Source of the DNA: Brevundimonas sp. NIBR10
GTDB lineage: Bacteria > Pseudomonadota > Alphaproteobacteria > Caulobacterales > Caulobacteraceae
Assembly: GCF_027912515.1 (NCBI RefSeq)
Contig: NZ_CP115464.1
Span: forward strand, 3,201,501-3,265,500
DNA: 64,000 bases
Direction of reading: 5' to 3'
The notes beneath the pieces are model-generated. The model was given only the letters and a program-made list of their open reading frames with translations, was not told the DNA's origin and searched no databases. The first letter of the stretch is position 1. Each line of letters opens with the position of its first letter. A program made the position numbers and the translations under genes. This document shows, in pieces, positions 8,863 through 18,070 of the stretch.

Positions 8863-9807
8863 CTATCCGTTCGCCGCCAGTTTGGGCGCGGCGGGTTGCA
8901 CGCGGGCGATCAGCGCCGACAGCTCGGCGAGTTCGGCGGGCTTGAGGTCGATCAGCGGCGTGCGGACCGGACCGGCGGTGCGGCCGATGGCGGTCATCCC
9001 GGCCTTGACGATCGATACGGCGTAGCCCCGACCCTTGTTCCGCAGCGCAATGTACGGCAGCACGAAATCGCGCAGGCCCGCCATGATGGTCGCATGGTCG
9101 CGGGCCCGGACGGCCTTGTAGAAGTCCAGCGCGAACTCCGGCACGAAGTTGAAGATCGCCGACGAATAGGTCGTGACCCCCATCTCCAGATAGGCTGGCG
9201 CAAAGGTCTCGGCGGTCGGAAGGCCGCCGACATAGGTCAGGCGATCGCCCATCCGCGCATAGACCTGCATCATCAGCTCGATGTCGCCGACGCCGTCCTT
9301 GAATCCGACCAGGTTCGCATTGCGCTCGCACAGCTTTTCCAGCGTCTCAGGCTGCAGTACGGCGTTATCACGGTTGTAGACGATGACGCCCAGCGACGTC
9401 GCCTTGCAGACGGCCTCCACGTGCGCCGCCAGACCTTCCTGGCCAGGCACCATCAGATAGTTGGGCAGCAACAGGATGCCGTCGGCACCGTTGGCCTCGG
9501 CGGATCTGGCCAAATCGACGGCCATGGCGGTGCCGTATCCGGCACCGGCGATCACCGGGGTCTTGCCCGCAGTTTCCTCGACGGCGGCCTTGACCACCTT
9601 GCCGACCTCTTCGGGGGTCAGGGAGAAGAACTCGCCGGTGCCGCCGGCGGCGAACAGCCCGGCCAGCTCATACTCCAGCATCCAGGCGCAGTGCTCGCGA
9701 TAGTCCTTCTCGACGAACTGCTGCTCGGCGTCGAAATGGGTGACCGGAAACGACAGCAAACCGCCGCCGATGGTCGCGGCCATTTCCGCGGGCGTCATTC
9801 TGGACAT
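8863..9807 (-). CDS. kdgD: 5-dehydro-4-deoxyglucarate dehydratase-like protein
   Basis: A 314-aa class I aldolase-fold (DapA superfamily) enzyme. It matches KdgD, which dehydrates and decarboxylates 5-keto-4-deoxyglucarate to 2-oxoglutarate semialdehyde in glucarate, galactarate or uronate use. Supporting marks are [16 protein letters not shown] (near 53-68), [13 protein letters not shown], and the Schiff-base lysine in GFKDGVGD (about 195-202). No glucarate dehydratase or semialdehyde dehydrogenase gene lies beside it, so the pathway must be completed elsewhere. A LysR gene follows. The upstream gap holds a 9-bp inverted repeat that could be an operator. Confidence 0.85.
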   Translation of the reverse strand: MSRMTPAEMAATIGGGLLSFPVTHFDAEQQFVEKDYREHCAWMLEYELAGLFAAGGTGEFFSLTPEEVGKVVKAAVEETAGKTPVIAGAGYGTAMAVDLARSAEANGADGILLLPNYLMVPGQEGLAAHVEAVCKATSLGVIVYNRDNAVLQPETLEKLCERNANLVGFKDGVGDIELMMQVYARMGDRLTYVGGLPTAETFAPAYLEMGVTTYSSAIFNFVPEFALDFYKAVRARDHATIMAGLRDFVLPYIALRNKGRGYAVSIVKAGMTAIGRTAGPVRTPLIDLKPAELAELSALIARVQPAAPKLAANG

Positions 9808-9820
9808 GGAATTCCTCGCT

Positions 9821-9883
9821 CAAAGACGGCCGTGCCGCCCGGCGCTGTCGTCGCGCCCTGATCGAACGGTATTCCCGTCTTTG
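9821..9883. promoter_or_regulatory. Inverted repeat upstream of kdgD
   Basis: CAAAGACGG at 9821-9829 and its exact reverse complement at 9875-9883, 45 bp apart, in the 131-bp gap before kdgD. Spaced half-sites of this kind can bind a looping regulator, but a chance match cannot be excluded. Confidence 0.25.
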
Positions 9884-9938
9884 ATGCGGGTCCAAGCCAA
9901 TGCAGCTATCGACCGATGCGCGTTTTGGCTTGATGGCC

Positions 9939-11060
9939 TCAGTAGCCCTGAGCGCGGGCCAGCCGCTCGGTGTGGAAACCGGCGTCGCCCAGCAGTTCGT
10001 TCAGCACCCGCACCCGCTTCATGAACAGGCCGACGTCAAAAGCGTCGGTCATGCCGACGCCGCCGTGCATCTGCACCGCCTCCTGAACGGCCAGTTCGGC
10101 GACGCGACCCGCCTTGGCCTTGGCCACCGAGACGGCGAGGCCCGCGTCGTCGCGCCCCGCGTCCAGACGCTGCAACGCGCCCAGCACCGCCGCCCGCGCC
10201 AGTTCGATCTCGGTGAACAGATGCGCCGCCCGGTGCTGAAGGGCCTGGAACTCGCCGATCAGCCTGCCGAACTGCTTGCGCGTGCGCAGATACTCGAGCG
10301 TCAGCTGGAACGCCTGATCCCCTGCCCCGGTCAGGGACGCCGCCGCACAGGCACGGCCCAGGTTCAAAGCGCCCTCCAGCAACCCCTCGCCCGCATCGAC
10401 CGCGCCGATCACCGCATCGGCGTCTACCTGAACATCGGTCAGGGTCACTCGCGCCGCATTGTGAGCATCGACCATGACGGTGCGTTCGATCTCGACCCCT
10501 GCCGTCTTCGGATCGACCAGGAACAGGGTCAGGCCCCCGTCGGTTCGCGCCGCCACGATCAGGGCATCCGCAATATGGCCGTCCAGCACGAACCCCTTGG
10601 CCCCGTTCAGCCTGAACCCGTTGCCCGACCGTTCGGCCGAGGTGGCGATGGCCGATGGCCGATGCTTGGCACCCTCGTCCACGGCCAGCGACAGGATCGC
10701 CTCGCCGCCGGCGATGCGCGGCAGCCAGGCCGCCTGCTGCGCGGCCGATCCGCCGTCGATCAGGACCTTCGCCGACAGCACGCCCGACCCCATGAACGGC
10801 GATGGCGTCAGGGTCCGGCCCAGCGCCTCGGCCAGCACGCCCGCCTCGACCGCACCCAGCCCGGAGCCGCCATGCGCCTCGGGAATGATCACGCCCGCGA
10901 ACCCCATCTCGCCGAAGGACCGCCACAGGTCGCGCGAGACCCCGTCCGCGTCGTGGTCGTCACGCAGCTTTCGCAGGTGGGCGATCGGCGCGTGCTCGTT
11001 CAGGAAGCCGTCCGCGGCCTCCTTCAGCATCGTCTGTTCGTCGGTGAGGATCAGCGGCAT
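9939..11060 (-). CDS. Acyl-CoA dehydrogenase family protein
   Basis: A 373-aa protein, on the short side for the family. It begins MPLILTDEQTMLKEAADGFL and keeps the C-terminal helical domain with QFGRLIGEFQALQHRAAHL and VQMHGGVGMTDAFDVG. The middle domain is less conserved than usual. AGGA precedes ATG 11060; upstream residues in the open frame (to 11213) belong to the overlapping gene. It is the last gene of a three-gene unit: acyl-CoA dehydrogenase, unknown protein, acyl-CoA dehydrogenase. Pairs like this often form heteromeric dehydrogenases for steroid or branched-chain side chains; that is inference. Confidence 0.87.
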   Translation of the reverse strand: MPLILTDEQTMLKEAADGFLNEHAPIAHLRKLRDDHDADGVSRDLWRSFGEMGFAGVIIPEAHGGSGLGAVEAGVLAEALGRTLTPSPFMGSGVLSAKVLIDGGSAAQQAAWLPRIAGGEAILSLAVDEGAKHRPSAIATSAERSGNGFRLNGAKGFVLDGHIADALIVAARTDGGLTLFLVDPKTAGVEIERTVMVDAHNAARVTLTDVQVDADAVIGAVDAGEGLLEGALNLGRACAAASLTGAGDQAFQLTLEYLRTRKQFGRLIGEFQALQHRAAHLFTEIELARAAVLGALQRLDAGRDDAGLAVSVAKAKAGRVAELAVQEAVQMHGGVGMTDAFDVGLFMKRVRVLNELLGDAGFHTERLARAQGY

Positions 11061-11401
11061 GAGAATTCCTGGAGTTGATCTTCGAAGTCGCAACTGGGGA
11101 CGACCTGGATCGCCTGTCCGCGCAGCCCGCCCAGCAGACGGCGAATCGAGGCGACAAACGGTTCCGCGTCTGCGTGGCCAGCCTCGGCGGTGATCTCCAG
11201 ATAGAACGGCCAACCGATGAAGTCGGTCTCGCCGCGTCCATCCGTGTTGGTGATCAGGTCGATCAACAGGCCGTCTGTCCGCAATGTGCGGTTCTCGAAA
11301 CGCCCGCCCACGGCCGTGATCAGGGCCGCCTGCATCGCCGTCCGGCTCGCCTCGCGTTTCGGCCCGGTCAGATAGACCTTGCAGTAGGGGTCACTGGACA
11401 A
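11051..11401 (-). CDS. Conserved-looking protein of unknown function between two acyl-CoA dehydrogenases
   Basis: A 116-aa soluble protein, starting MSSDPYCKVYLTGPKREAS and holding DTDGLL-like and FIGWPFYLEITAEAG blocks. I do not recognise a family. The start is TTG 11401, 3 bp after the stop of the upstream dehydrogenase; the 3' end overlaps the next gene's start by 10 bp, so translational coupling is likely. No membrane segment, signal or metal motif is seen. Position suggests a role with the paired dehydrogenases, perhaps a small accessory or regulatory subunit, but there is no direct support. Confidence 0.65.
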   Translation of the reverse strand: MSSDPYCKVYLTGPKREASRTAMQAALITAVGGRFENRTLRTDGLLIDLITNTDGRGETDFIGWPFYLEITAEAGHADAEPFVASIRRLLGGLRGQAIQVVPSCDFEDQLQEFSCR

Positions 11402-11404
11402 GGC

Positions 11405-12589
11405 TCACGCCCCGGGCAGTTGCAGCATGTGTTTGGCGATGATGTTCAGCTGGATCTCGCTGGTGCCGCCCTCAATCGAGTTGGCCTTGGTCCGCAGCCA
11501 GTCGCGGGCCGCCCCGCCGTGGTGCGACCGCTCGCTTTCCCATTCCAGCGCATCCGATCCCCCCGCCGCCATTGCCAGTTCGTGGCGACGCTTGTTCAAC
11601 TCCGACCCATAGTATTTCAGCATGGAGGCGATGGCGGGCGAGACCTGTCTGGCCTTCACCTGATCCCCGACCCGCTCCATCGACAGCTGGAAGGCCGCCA
11701 GATCGATCTCCAGATCGGCGATCCGTGCCCGTAGCATCGTATCGTCCAGACGACCGTCCGAATCGGCGCCGACGCTGTCGGTCGCCACCTGGCCCATCGG
11801 CCGACTGCCCCCGATCATGCCCATGCCGCCGATCATGGTCCGCTCGTGCGCCAGCAGCGCCTTGGCCACGTCCCAGCCCCGGTTCAGCGTCCCGACGAGG
11901 TTCGCCTTCTCCACCCGCACGTCGTCGAAGAAGGTCTCGCAGAAGGGCGACTTGCCCGAGATCAGGGTGATCGGCCGGGTCGAAACCCCCGGCGTCGCCA
12001 TGTCGAACAGGACGAACGAAATCCCCAGATGCTTGGGCGCCTCCGGATCGGTTCGCACCAGACAGAAAATCCAGTCCGCCTTGTCGGCATAGGAGGTCCA
12101 GACCTTCTGACCGTTGACGATCCAGTGGTCGCCCCGATCCTCCGCGCGCGTCTGAACGCCCGCGAGATCCGACCCCGCCCCCGGCTCCGAATAGCCCTGG
12201 CACCAGCGGATTTCGCCGCGCACGATCTCGGGCAGGAACCGTTTCTTCTGGTCCTCGGTCCCGAACTGCAGCAGGGCCGGGCCCAGCATCCAGACGCCGA
12301 AGCTGGACAACGGCATCTGGGCGTCGATCCGCCGCATCTCGGAGGCCAGCACCTTGGCCTCCTCGCGGCTCAGCCCCCCGCCGCCGTACTCGGTCGGCCA
12401 TTCCGGCGCGGTCCATCCCCGCGCGCCCATGACCTCCATCCACGTCTTGTGGTGCGGGGTCTTGAACACGGCGTTGCGCCCGCCCCAGACCCGGTCCTCG
12501 TCGCTGTCCAGCGGCCCTCGGCACTCCGCCGGGCAGTTCGCCTCAAGCCAGGCCCGTGTCTCGGCCCGGAACGTCTCAAGATCAGCCAT
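11405..12589 (-). CDS. Acyl-CoA dehydrogenase family protein
   Basis: A 394-aa flavoprotein dehydrogenase, first gene of the three-gene unit. N-terminal helical domain with ANCPAECRGP, then PEWPTEYGGGGLSREEA, the middle-domain block WCQGYSEPGAGSDLAGVQTRA (near 131-151), GQKVWTSYADKADW, and a C-terminal SIEGGTSEIQLNIIAKHML that includes the family's glycine-rich flavin-contact segment. The pattern resembles acyl-CoA dehydrogenases of actinobacterial steroid side-chain clusters and of proteobacterial fatty-acid clusters. Substrate unknown. Start is ATG 12589 with a weak GGGGA upstream. Confidence 0.9.
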   Translation of the reverse strand: MADLETFRAETRAWLEANCPAECRGPLDSDEDRVWGGRNAVFKTPHHKTWMEVMGARGWTAPEWPTEYGGGGLSREEAKVLASEMRRIDAQMPLSSFGVWMLGPALLQFGTEDQKKRFLPEIVRGEIRWCQGYSEPGAGSDLAGVQTRAEDRGDHWIVNGQKVWTSYADKADWIFCLVRTDPEAPKHLGISFVLFDMATPGVSTRPITLISGKSPFCETFFDDVRVEKANLVGTLNRGWDVAKALLAHERTMIGGMGMIGGSRPMGQVATDSVGADSDGRLDDTMLRARIADLEIDLAAFQLSMERVGDQVKARQVSPAIASMLKYYGSELNKRRHELAMAAGGSDALEWESERSHHGGAARDWLRTKANSIEGGTSEIQLNIIAKHMLQLPGA

Positions 12590-12600
12590 CGCGTGTCCCC

Positions 12601-13067
12601 GCGTTTCCTCTTGGATACATGATAGCAGCCATTGCGGGCTGACGTAGGGTCAGGCGCACGTGTTTATGCGCATCCGTTCCGCCCCCTTGTCGATCAGGTT
12701 TATCTTCCTATATTTCGGCCAAGAAGCGTGTAGTGACGCTTGGGGGTCTTTGACAAATCAGTGGCAAGCCCCCTTCGAAAAGGGACGGAGATTTCCGATA
12801 ATCTGGCAGGGTTTTGGATCCGCGCTTTTCGCAGTAAGTTGAAATTGCTTCAGAATGACTTTTGGCGCGGTCACGTCTGGCAGGGTTTTTTCGACGGCTG
12901 GACGACGCTTACGCCGCAGCCAGGGCGGACAGCGCCTCCGGCTGGCCAGGGCACGGCCCCTGCCGGGAATGACCGAACGGTTCGCGCACGATCGTGCGAA
13001 ATTGGGGGATTTTATCGCCCTGAAATTCGGTATGCTGGTCCGGTCGTTGTGTTTGGAGTTTCCGATC
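12601..13067. other. Intergenic region upstream of dadA
   Basis: A 467-bp gap of lower GC than its neighbours between divergent genes. It holds TTGACA near 12751, a 14-bp direct repeat (12803-12816 and 12876-12889, tctggcagggtttt) and a 14-bp perfect palindrome just before dadA. Frames are open here on both strands but none looks like a protein. A small RNA cannot be ruled out. Confidence 0.4.
12985..12998. promoter_or_regulatory. Perfect palindrome upstream of dadA, candidate operator
   Basis: CGCACGATCGTGCG, a perfect 14-bp dyad, 69 bp before the TTG start of dadA. In many proteobacteria dadA is controlled by an Lrp-type regulator; this site is a candidate, but no lrp gene is in the window and the match to an Lrp consensus is not shown. 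Confidence 0.35.
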
Positions 13068-14321
13068 TTGAAAGTTCTGGTTCTCGGCGCCGGTGTCATC
13101 GGGGTCACGACCGCCTACTACCTGGCCAGGGCCGGGCATGAGGTCACGGTCGTCGAACGTCAGCCGGGACCGGCGCTGGAGACCAGCTTCGCCAACGCGG
13201 GCCAGGTGTCGCCCGGCTATTCCTCGCCCTGGGCCGCGCCCTCGATCCCGCGCAAGGCCCCACGCTGGCTTCTGATGAAGTACGCGCCGCTGATCCTGCG
13301 GCCCCGCGTCGATCCGGCCATGATCCAGTGGGGCCTGGCCATGCTGAGGAACTGCACGCCGTCCCGTTACGTCCGCAACAAGGAGCGGATGGTGCGTCTG
13401 GCCGAATACAGCCGCGACCAGCTTATGGCCCTGCGCGCCGAGACCGGCATCGCCTATGACGGCCGGGCCCAGGGCACGCTCCAGCTGTTTCGCACCGAGC
13501 GCCAGCTCGAGGACTCGGCCAAGGACGTCAAGGTCCTGAACCACGAGGGCGTCCCCTGCGAGGTGCTGGACAAAGCCGGCTGCATCGCCGCCGAGCCCGG
13601 TCTGGCCCGATCAGAGGCCACTATCGTCGGCGGCCTGCGCCTGCCCAATGACGAGACCGGCGATTGCCACATCTTCACCACCCGCCTCGCCGAGATGGCC
13701 GCCGAACTGGGCGTCGTCTTCCGCTTCAACGAGACCGTCGAATGGATCGCGACCCAGGCCAATGAGGTCACCGCCGTCCGCACCGACAAGGGCGATCTGA
13801 CTGCCGACGCCTATGTCGTGGCCCTGGGCAGCTATTCGACCCGGATGCTGAAGCCGCTGGGCCTCGGCCTGCCGGTCTATCCGGTGAAGGGCTATTCGAT
13901 CACCGTGCCGATCGCCGACGAACCCGGCGCACCCGTCTCGACCGTAATGGACGAGACCTACAAGATCGCCATCACCCGTCTCGGCGACCGTATCCGGGTC
14001 GGGGGCATGGCCGAACTGGGCGGCTACAGCCACGACCTGCCGCCCCATCAGCAGGCGACGCTCGAGCACTCCCTGACCACCCTGTTTCCGGGAGCCGGCG
14101 ACGTCGGCGCGGCGAAATACTGGACCGGCCTGCGGCCCATGACGCCCGACGGCACGCCGGTGATCGGACGGACGAAATACAAGGGCCTGTGGCTCTCGAC
14201 CGGTCACGGCACCCTGGGCTGGACCATGGCCTGCGGCTCGGGCCGGGTGCTCGCCGACCTGATCTCGGGCATCAAGCCGGAGGTCGAGACCGCCGATCTG
14301 GAAATCGCCCGCTACGCCTGA
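13068..14321 (+). CDS. dadA: D-amino-acid dehydrogenase DadA
   Basis: A 417-aa FAD-dependent membrane-associated dehydrogenase that deaminates D-alanine and other D-amino acids to keto acids, passing electrons to the respiratory chain. The N-terminal dinucleotide-binding motif is [38 protein letters not shown] and the C-terminal [16 protein letters not shown] and [14 protein letters not shown] are typical DadA blocks. The start is TTG 13068, with TGGAG 8 bp before it: DadA proteins begin exactly at M-K-V-L-V-L, while the longer open frame from 12855 adds unrelated residues. There is no alanine racemase gene beside it. Confidence 0.92.
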   Translation: MKVLVLGAGVIGVTTAYYLARAGHEVTVVERQPGPALETSFANAGQVSPGYSSPWAAPSIPRKAPRWLLMKYAPLILRPRVDPAMIQWGLAMLRNCTPSRYVRNKERMVRLAEYSRDQLMALRAETGIAYDGRAQGTLQLFRTERQLEDSAKDVKVLNHEGVPCEVLDKAGCIAAEPGLARSEATIVGGLRLPNDETGDCHIFTTRLAEMAAELGVVFRFNETVEWIATQANEVTAVRTDKGDLTADAYVVALGSYSTRMLKPLGLGLPVYPVKGYSITVPIADEPGAPVSTVMDETYKIAITRLGDRIRVGGMAELGGYSHDLPPHQQATLEHSLTTLFPGAGDVGAAKYWTGLRPMTPDGTPVIGRTKYKGLWLSTGHGTLGWTMACGSGRVLADLISGIKPEVETADLEIARYA

Positions 14322-14548
14322 TCGGCCGGAGGGGCGTCGGTCCAGCCGTTGGGCCGCCACCCGCTCATCAGGGCCTCGATCGCGACCTGGACCGGGCCCG
14401 AGATGTCGCGCTTGCCCATCTCCATCTCGCGCACCCGCGCCGTCCGCTTCTCGGGCGTCCCGGCCAGACGCAGGGCGCGCCCCAGTTGCTCGTGATCCCA
14501 CCCCAGGATCGTGCGCGCCATCTTCAGTTCGTCCGCCGGACCGGCCAT
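14312..14548 (-). CDS. Small helix-turn-helix (XRE-like) protein
   Basis: A 78-aa protein with a predicted [23 protein letters not shown] is followed by a turn and the recognition-like [18 protein letters not shown]. Then comes [17 protein letters not shown]. This resembles short XRE or Cro-like regulators in alphaproteobacteria, but the match is to pattern only. AGGG precedes ATG 14548. Its 3' end overlaps the end of the convergent dadA by 10 bp. Target unknown. Confidence 0.6.
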   Translation of the reverse strand: MAGPADELKMARTILGWDHEQLGRALRLAGTPEKRTARVREMEMGKRDISGPVQVAIEALMSGWRPNGWTDAPPADQA

Positions 14549-14709
14549 CGCCCTACTCCACTCGATCTCCTGAACCGTGGTCAGGAGATTGAATCACATT
14601 GAAAACCAGGACGCTTCTGACGGAGCCCGCCAAACATACCGTGGCCGGATATAGCGCCGATGACCGGTCGAACAAAGACCTTCACCACCCACGGACACCA
14701 AGCGTGAAA

Positions 14710-15399
14710 CTACCCCTCGAACCGATAGCCGATCCCGGCCTCGGTCAGGACGATCGTGGGCACCGCCGGATCGGGTTCGATCTTGTGCCGCAATTGGCCG
14801 ATGACGACGCGCAGGTACTGGATGTCGTCGGCATGGGCGGCCCCCCAGACCGCGGTCAGCAGGTCGGTGTGGCTCACCACCTTGCCCACGCTCCGCGCCA
14901 GATAGGCCAGGACGTCATACTCCTTGGGCCGAAGCTTGAGCCGCTCCTCGCCCTTCATGACCAGACGACGATCCAGATCGATGGTGACCTGACCGGCCGT
15001 GACGACGCCCGTCGCCGCAGGCCGCAACGCACCCTGACGCAGGCCCGCCCGCAGCCGGGCCAGCAGCTCCCCGACCCCGAACGGTTTCTCGACATAGTCG
15101 TTGGCCCCGAGGTCCAGCGCCGCGATCTTCTCGGCCTCGCGGTCCCTGGCCGACAGGATGATGATCGGCCCGGCATAGAATTCCCGCGCCCGCCTGAGCA
15201 CCTCCTTGCCGTCCATGTCTGGCAGGCCGAGATCGAGAACGACCGCGTCCGGGTTCCACAGAGCGATCCCCCGCAGGCCCTCCTGTCCATTGTCCGCGCG
15301 CTTCGCGTCATAGCCGGCAGCGTCGAGCGCCGGTGTCAGGAAGCGGTGGATCTGGGGTTCATCATCGATGACCAGGATCTGCGGGCGGACGGCCGACAT
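14710..15399 (-). CDS. kdpE: KdpE response regulator
   Basis: A 229-aa OmpR/PhoB-type response regulator that activates kdp transcription when phosphorylated by KdpD. Receiver domain: acidic pair in VIDDE, phospho-acceptor Asp in VVLDLGLPD (about residue 56), Lys in EKPFG. The C-terminal winged helix includes LRPKEYDVLAYLAR and HIEPDP-like LRHKIEPDPAVPTIVLTE, ending GIGYRFEG. Start is ATG 15399, or GTG 15402, which would overlap the kdpD stop as GTGA. It is the last gene of the kdp operon; no clear terminator is seen after it. Confidence 0.95.
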   Translation of the reverse strand: MSAVRPQILVIDDEPQIHRFLTPALDAAGYDAKRADNGQEGLRGIALWNPDAVVLDLGLPDMDGKEVLRRAREFYAGPIIILSARDREAEKIAALDLGANDYVEKPFGVGELLARLRAGLRQGALRPAATGVVTAGQVTIDLDRRLVMKGEERLKLRPKEYDVLAYLARSVGKVVSHTDLLTAVWGAAHADDIQYLRVVIGQLRHKIEPDPAVPTIVLTEAGIGYRFEG

Positions 15400-18068
15400 C
15401 ACAGCAGCTCGCGATGGGTGGCGATGGCCTTGGGAAGGCTGATCAGGATACGCGTCCCCGACGTCACCCCATTGTCCCCCTCATGGATCGGGCTGGCCGC
15501 CGCGATCCGGCCGTTCATGGCCTCCACGAAGCCCTTGGCGATGGCCAGGCCCAGGCCGACGCCCTTGGACCGGTCGCTCGATTCTTCCATCCGCCGGAAC
15601 TTGTCGAAGACCCTTTCAAGCTCTGCGGTCGGGATACCCATCCCCTCGTCCTCTACGCTGATCACAACGGCGTTGCGATCCTCGTAGGCGGCGATCTCGA
15701 TGGTCGATCCGTCGGGACTATAGGCGATGGCATTCTCCAGCACATTGACCAGGGCCTGTTCGAGAAGTCCTTCGTCGACCCTGACGAGCGACAGGTCCGC
15801 AGGGAAGTCCCGGGTCATCCTGCGGTTCTCGAGACGTCTGGACACCCGCTCGGCCGCCGCATTGAGAATATCGCGCGCATCGGTCCATTCGGCCCGCACC
15901 TTGAGCGCCCCGCCCTCCAGCCGGGTCATGTCCAGCAGGTCGCCGACATAACGGTTCAACCGCTCGGCCTCTTCACGGATGCTGAGCAGGAGGTCGGCCC
16001 GCACCGCCGGCGTCAAACCCTCACCGTAGTCGATCAGGGTCGTCGCAGAGCCCAGCACGGTCGACAGCGGCGTCCTCAGATCGTGGCTGACCGAGTTCAT
16101 CAAGGCCGTGCGGAACCGGTCGGCGCGCCGAAGGGTCTCGGTCTCGACCGCCTGACCGGCGAGGTCGGCGCGCTCGATGGCGACGGCGCCCTGGTCCAGA
16201 AGGGCCAGGGTCAGGCGTTCCTCGTCGGACCCTGACGCGAGGGCGGCAGCCTCGATCCCCGCCACACCGGAGCGCCCTTGAATCCCCTGCAGTGGCCAGA
16301 ACGTCCAACTCGCCTGCGGAAGCGTCCCCGTCCCATGACCGGCGGCCTCCCCGTGCTCCCAGGCCCACCGCGCGGAGGCCATGGCGGATGCCCCCAGGTC
16401 CGGAGTGTCGGGTGCCCCGGCCGCGATCACGAGGTCATCTCCCTGCGGCAACAGGACGACCGCCTTGGCCCCGGCGGCATGGGAGGCCTGTTCAGCCAGC
16501 ACGCGCGCCGTCGCCGCTCGGCCGTCCGCCCCCGCGAGCGCCTGGCTGGCCCCCAGAAGCGCCGAGACCGCGACGGCCCGTCTCTGCGTCCGCTTGGCCT
16601 GTTCCCGGACCCGCCCTGCGAGCGCGCCGGTCAGCAGGGCGACGCCCCAGAACACCACCAGGGTCAGGACATCCGTCGGCGACCCGATGATGAAGCTGTA
16701 TCGCGGCTGGAGAAACAGGAAGTTGTAGATCAGGAAGGCCGCTGTCGCGGCGGTCAGCGCAGGTCTGAGCCCGTACAGGGCACCGGCCGCGACCACGGCG
16801 GCCAGATAGATGACCCCCAGATCGACCCGCTCGAAGGCCGCGTCGAGGCTGTAGGCCGTGAGGGTTGCCAGCGCCACGAACCCGAGGCCGACGGCATAGC
16901 CGAACCATCGCACCGGCACGCGAACCGGTCGCGTCGTCGGGGCCGCAGCAGCATCCTTCTCGTCGGTGATGATATGGATGGCGACGCCACTGGCCGATCG
17001 CAGCAGTTCTGCCGCCAGGGACCGGCCGATCAGGTCTCGCAGGCGGCTGGTCCGGCCTTTGCCGATCACGATCTGGGTGACGTGGTTGCGCCCGACATAG
17101 TCCATCACTGCCCGGACGACGTCGTCACCACTGAGGGTGATGGTCCGCGCGCCCAGTTGCTCGGCCAGCTTCAGGGCCTCGCTGAGGCGAGCGGCCCGCT
17201 CGCCCGTGATCGTACCCTGATCGACCGTCGCGACGGTCCAGGGGGCGTCCATCATCATGTCCGAGAGGCGCCGACCGGCACGGACCAGCGAAGCCGCCAT
17301 GCCGTCCCCGCCGATCAGGACCAGAATGCGAGCGCCCGCGGCCCAGGGCCCCGGCACGCCCTTTTCCCGCAGATGGACGAGCAACTGGTCATCGACGGTC
17401 TGGGCCGCCCGCCGCAGCGCCAGTTCGCGCAGCGCCGTCAGGTTCTCGACCTTGAAGAAATTCTCCGAGGCCAACCGCGCCGTTTCGGGCACATAGACCT
17501 TGCCATCCTCCAGCCGCTTGCGCAGCTCATCGGGCGTGATGTCCACGACCTCGATGTCGTCCGCCTTGGACAGGGCGCTGTCAGGAACCGTCTCGCGCTG
17601 GCGAGCACCCGTGATGCGCAGCACGACGTCGGACAGGCTCTCCAGATGCTGGACGTTCAGCGTGGTCCAGACGTCGATCCCGGCTTTCAGGATCTCCTCA
17701 ACGTCCTGCCAGCGTTTGGGATGGCGCGAGCCGGGGACGTTGGAATGGGCGTACTCATCGACCAGCAGCAGGCCGGGCCGACGCGCGATCGCCCCGTCGA
17801 TGTCGAACTCCATCAGGGCCCGGCCCTTGTAGTCGATCGGATTGCGGGCCAGCACATCGAGCCCGCGCAGAAGGCTCTCGGTCTCCTTGCGGCCATGGGT
17901 CTCGACGACCCCGACCAGGACGTCGCCGGTCTCGGCCTGACGCCGACGGGCAGCGCGCAGCATCTCGTAGGTCTTGCCGACGCCCGGGGACATGCCCAGG
18001 AAAACCTTCAGCCGGCCCCGCTTTCGCGGAGCCGGCCGGGGTGCGTCGGGCGTGTCGGGGTCTGCCAA
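15399..18068 (-). CDS. kdpD: KdpD osmosensitive K+ sensor histidine kinase
   Basis: An 889-aa sensor of K+ limitation and turgor. Order of parts: N-terminal KdpD domain with Walker A GMSPGVGKT (25-33) and Walker B VDEYAH (103-108); Usp-like domain (about 245-365); four close transmembrane segments (about 388-490); GAF-like region (500-640); histidine kinase with SHDLRTP (H662), N box LENA (N779), EDEGMGIP and GVGLGLA. All catalytic residues are present. It starts 2 bp after kdpC stops and overlaps kdpE at the other end, so the sensor and regulator are translated with the pump. Confidence 0.96.
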   Translation of the reverse strand: MADPDTPDAPRPAPRKRGRLKVFLGMSPGVGKTYEMLRAARRRQAETGDVLVGVVETHGRKETESLLRGLDVLARNPIDYKGRALMEFDIDGAIARRPGLLLVDEYAHSNVPGSRHPKRWQDVEEILKAGIDVWTTLNVQHLESLSDVVLRITGARQRETVPDSALSKADDIEVVDITPDELRKRLEDGKVYVPETARLASENFFKVENLTALRELALRRAAQTVDDQLLVHLREKGVPGPWAAGARILVLIGGDGMAASLVRAGRRLSDMMMDAPWTVATVDQGTITGERAARLSEALKLAEQLGARTITLSGDDVVRAVMDYVGRNHVTQIVIGKGRTSRLRDLIGRSLAAELLRSASGVAIHIITDEKDAAAAPTTRPVRVPVRWFGYAVGLGFVALATLTAYSLDAAFERVDLGVIYLAAVVAAGALYGLRPALTAATAAFLIYNFLFLQPRYSFIIGSPTDVLTLVVFWGVALLTGALAGRVREQAKRTQRRAVAVSALLGASQALAGADGRAATARVLAEQASHAAGAKAVVLLPQGDDLVIAAGAPDTPDLGASAMASARWAWEHGEAAGHGTGTLPQASWTFWPLQGIQGRSGVAGIEAAALASGSDEERLTLALLDQGAVAIERADLAGQAVETETLRRADRFRTALMNSVSHDLRTPLSTVLGSATTLIDYGEGLTPAVRADLLLSIREEAERLNRYVGDLLDMTRLEGGALKVRAEWTDARDILNAAAERVSRRLENRRMTRDFPADLSLVRVDEGLLEQALVNVLENAIAYSPDGSTIEIAAYEDRNAVVISVEDEGMGIPTAELERVFDKFRRMEESSDRSKGVGLGLAIAKGFVEAMNGRIAAASPIHEGDNGVTSGTRILISLPKAIATHRELL

Positions 18069-18070
18069 AA

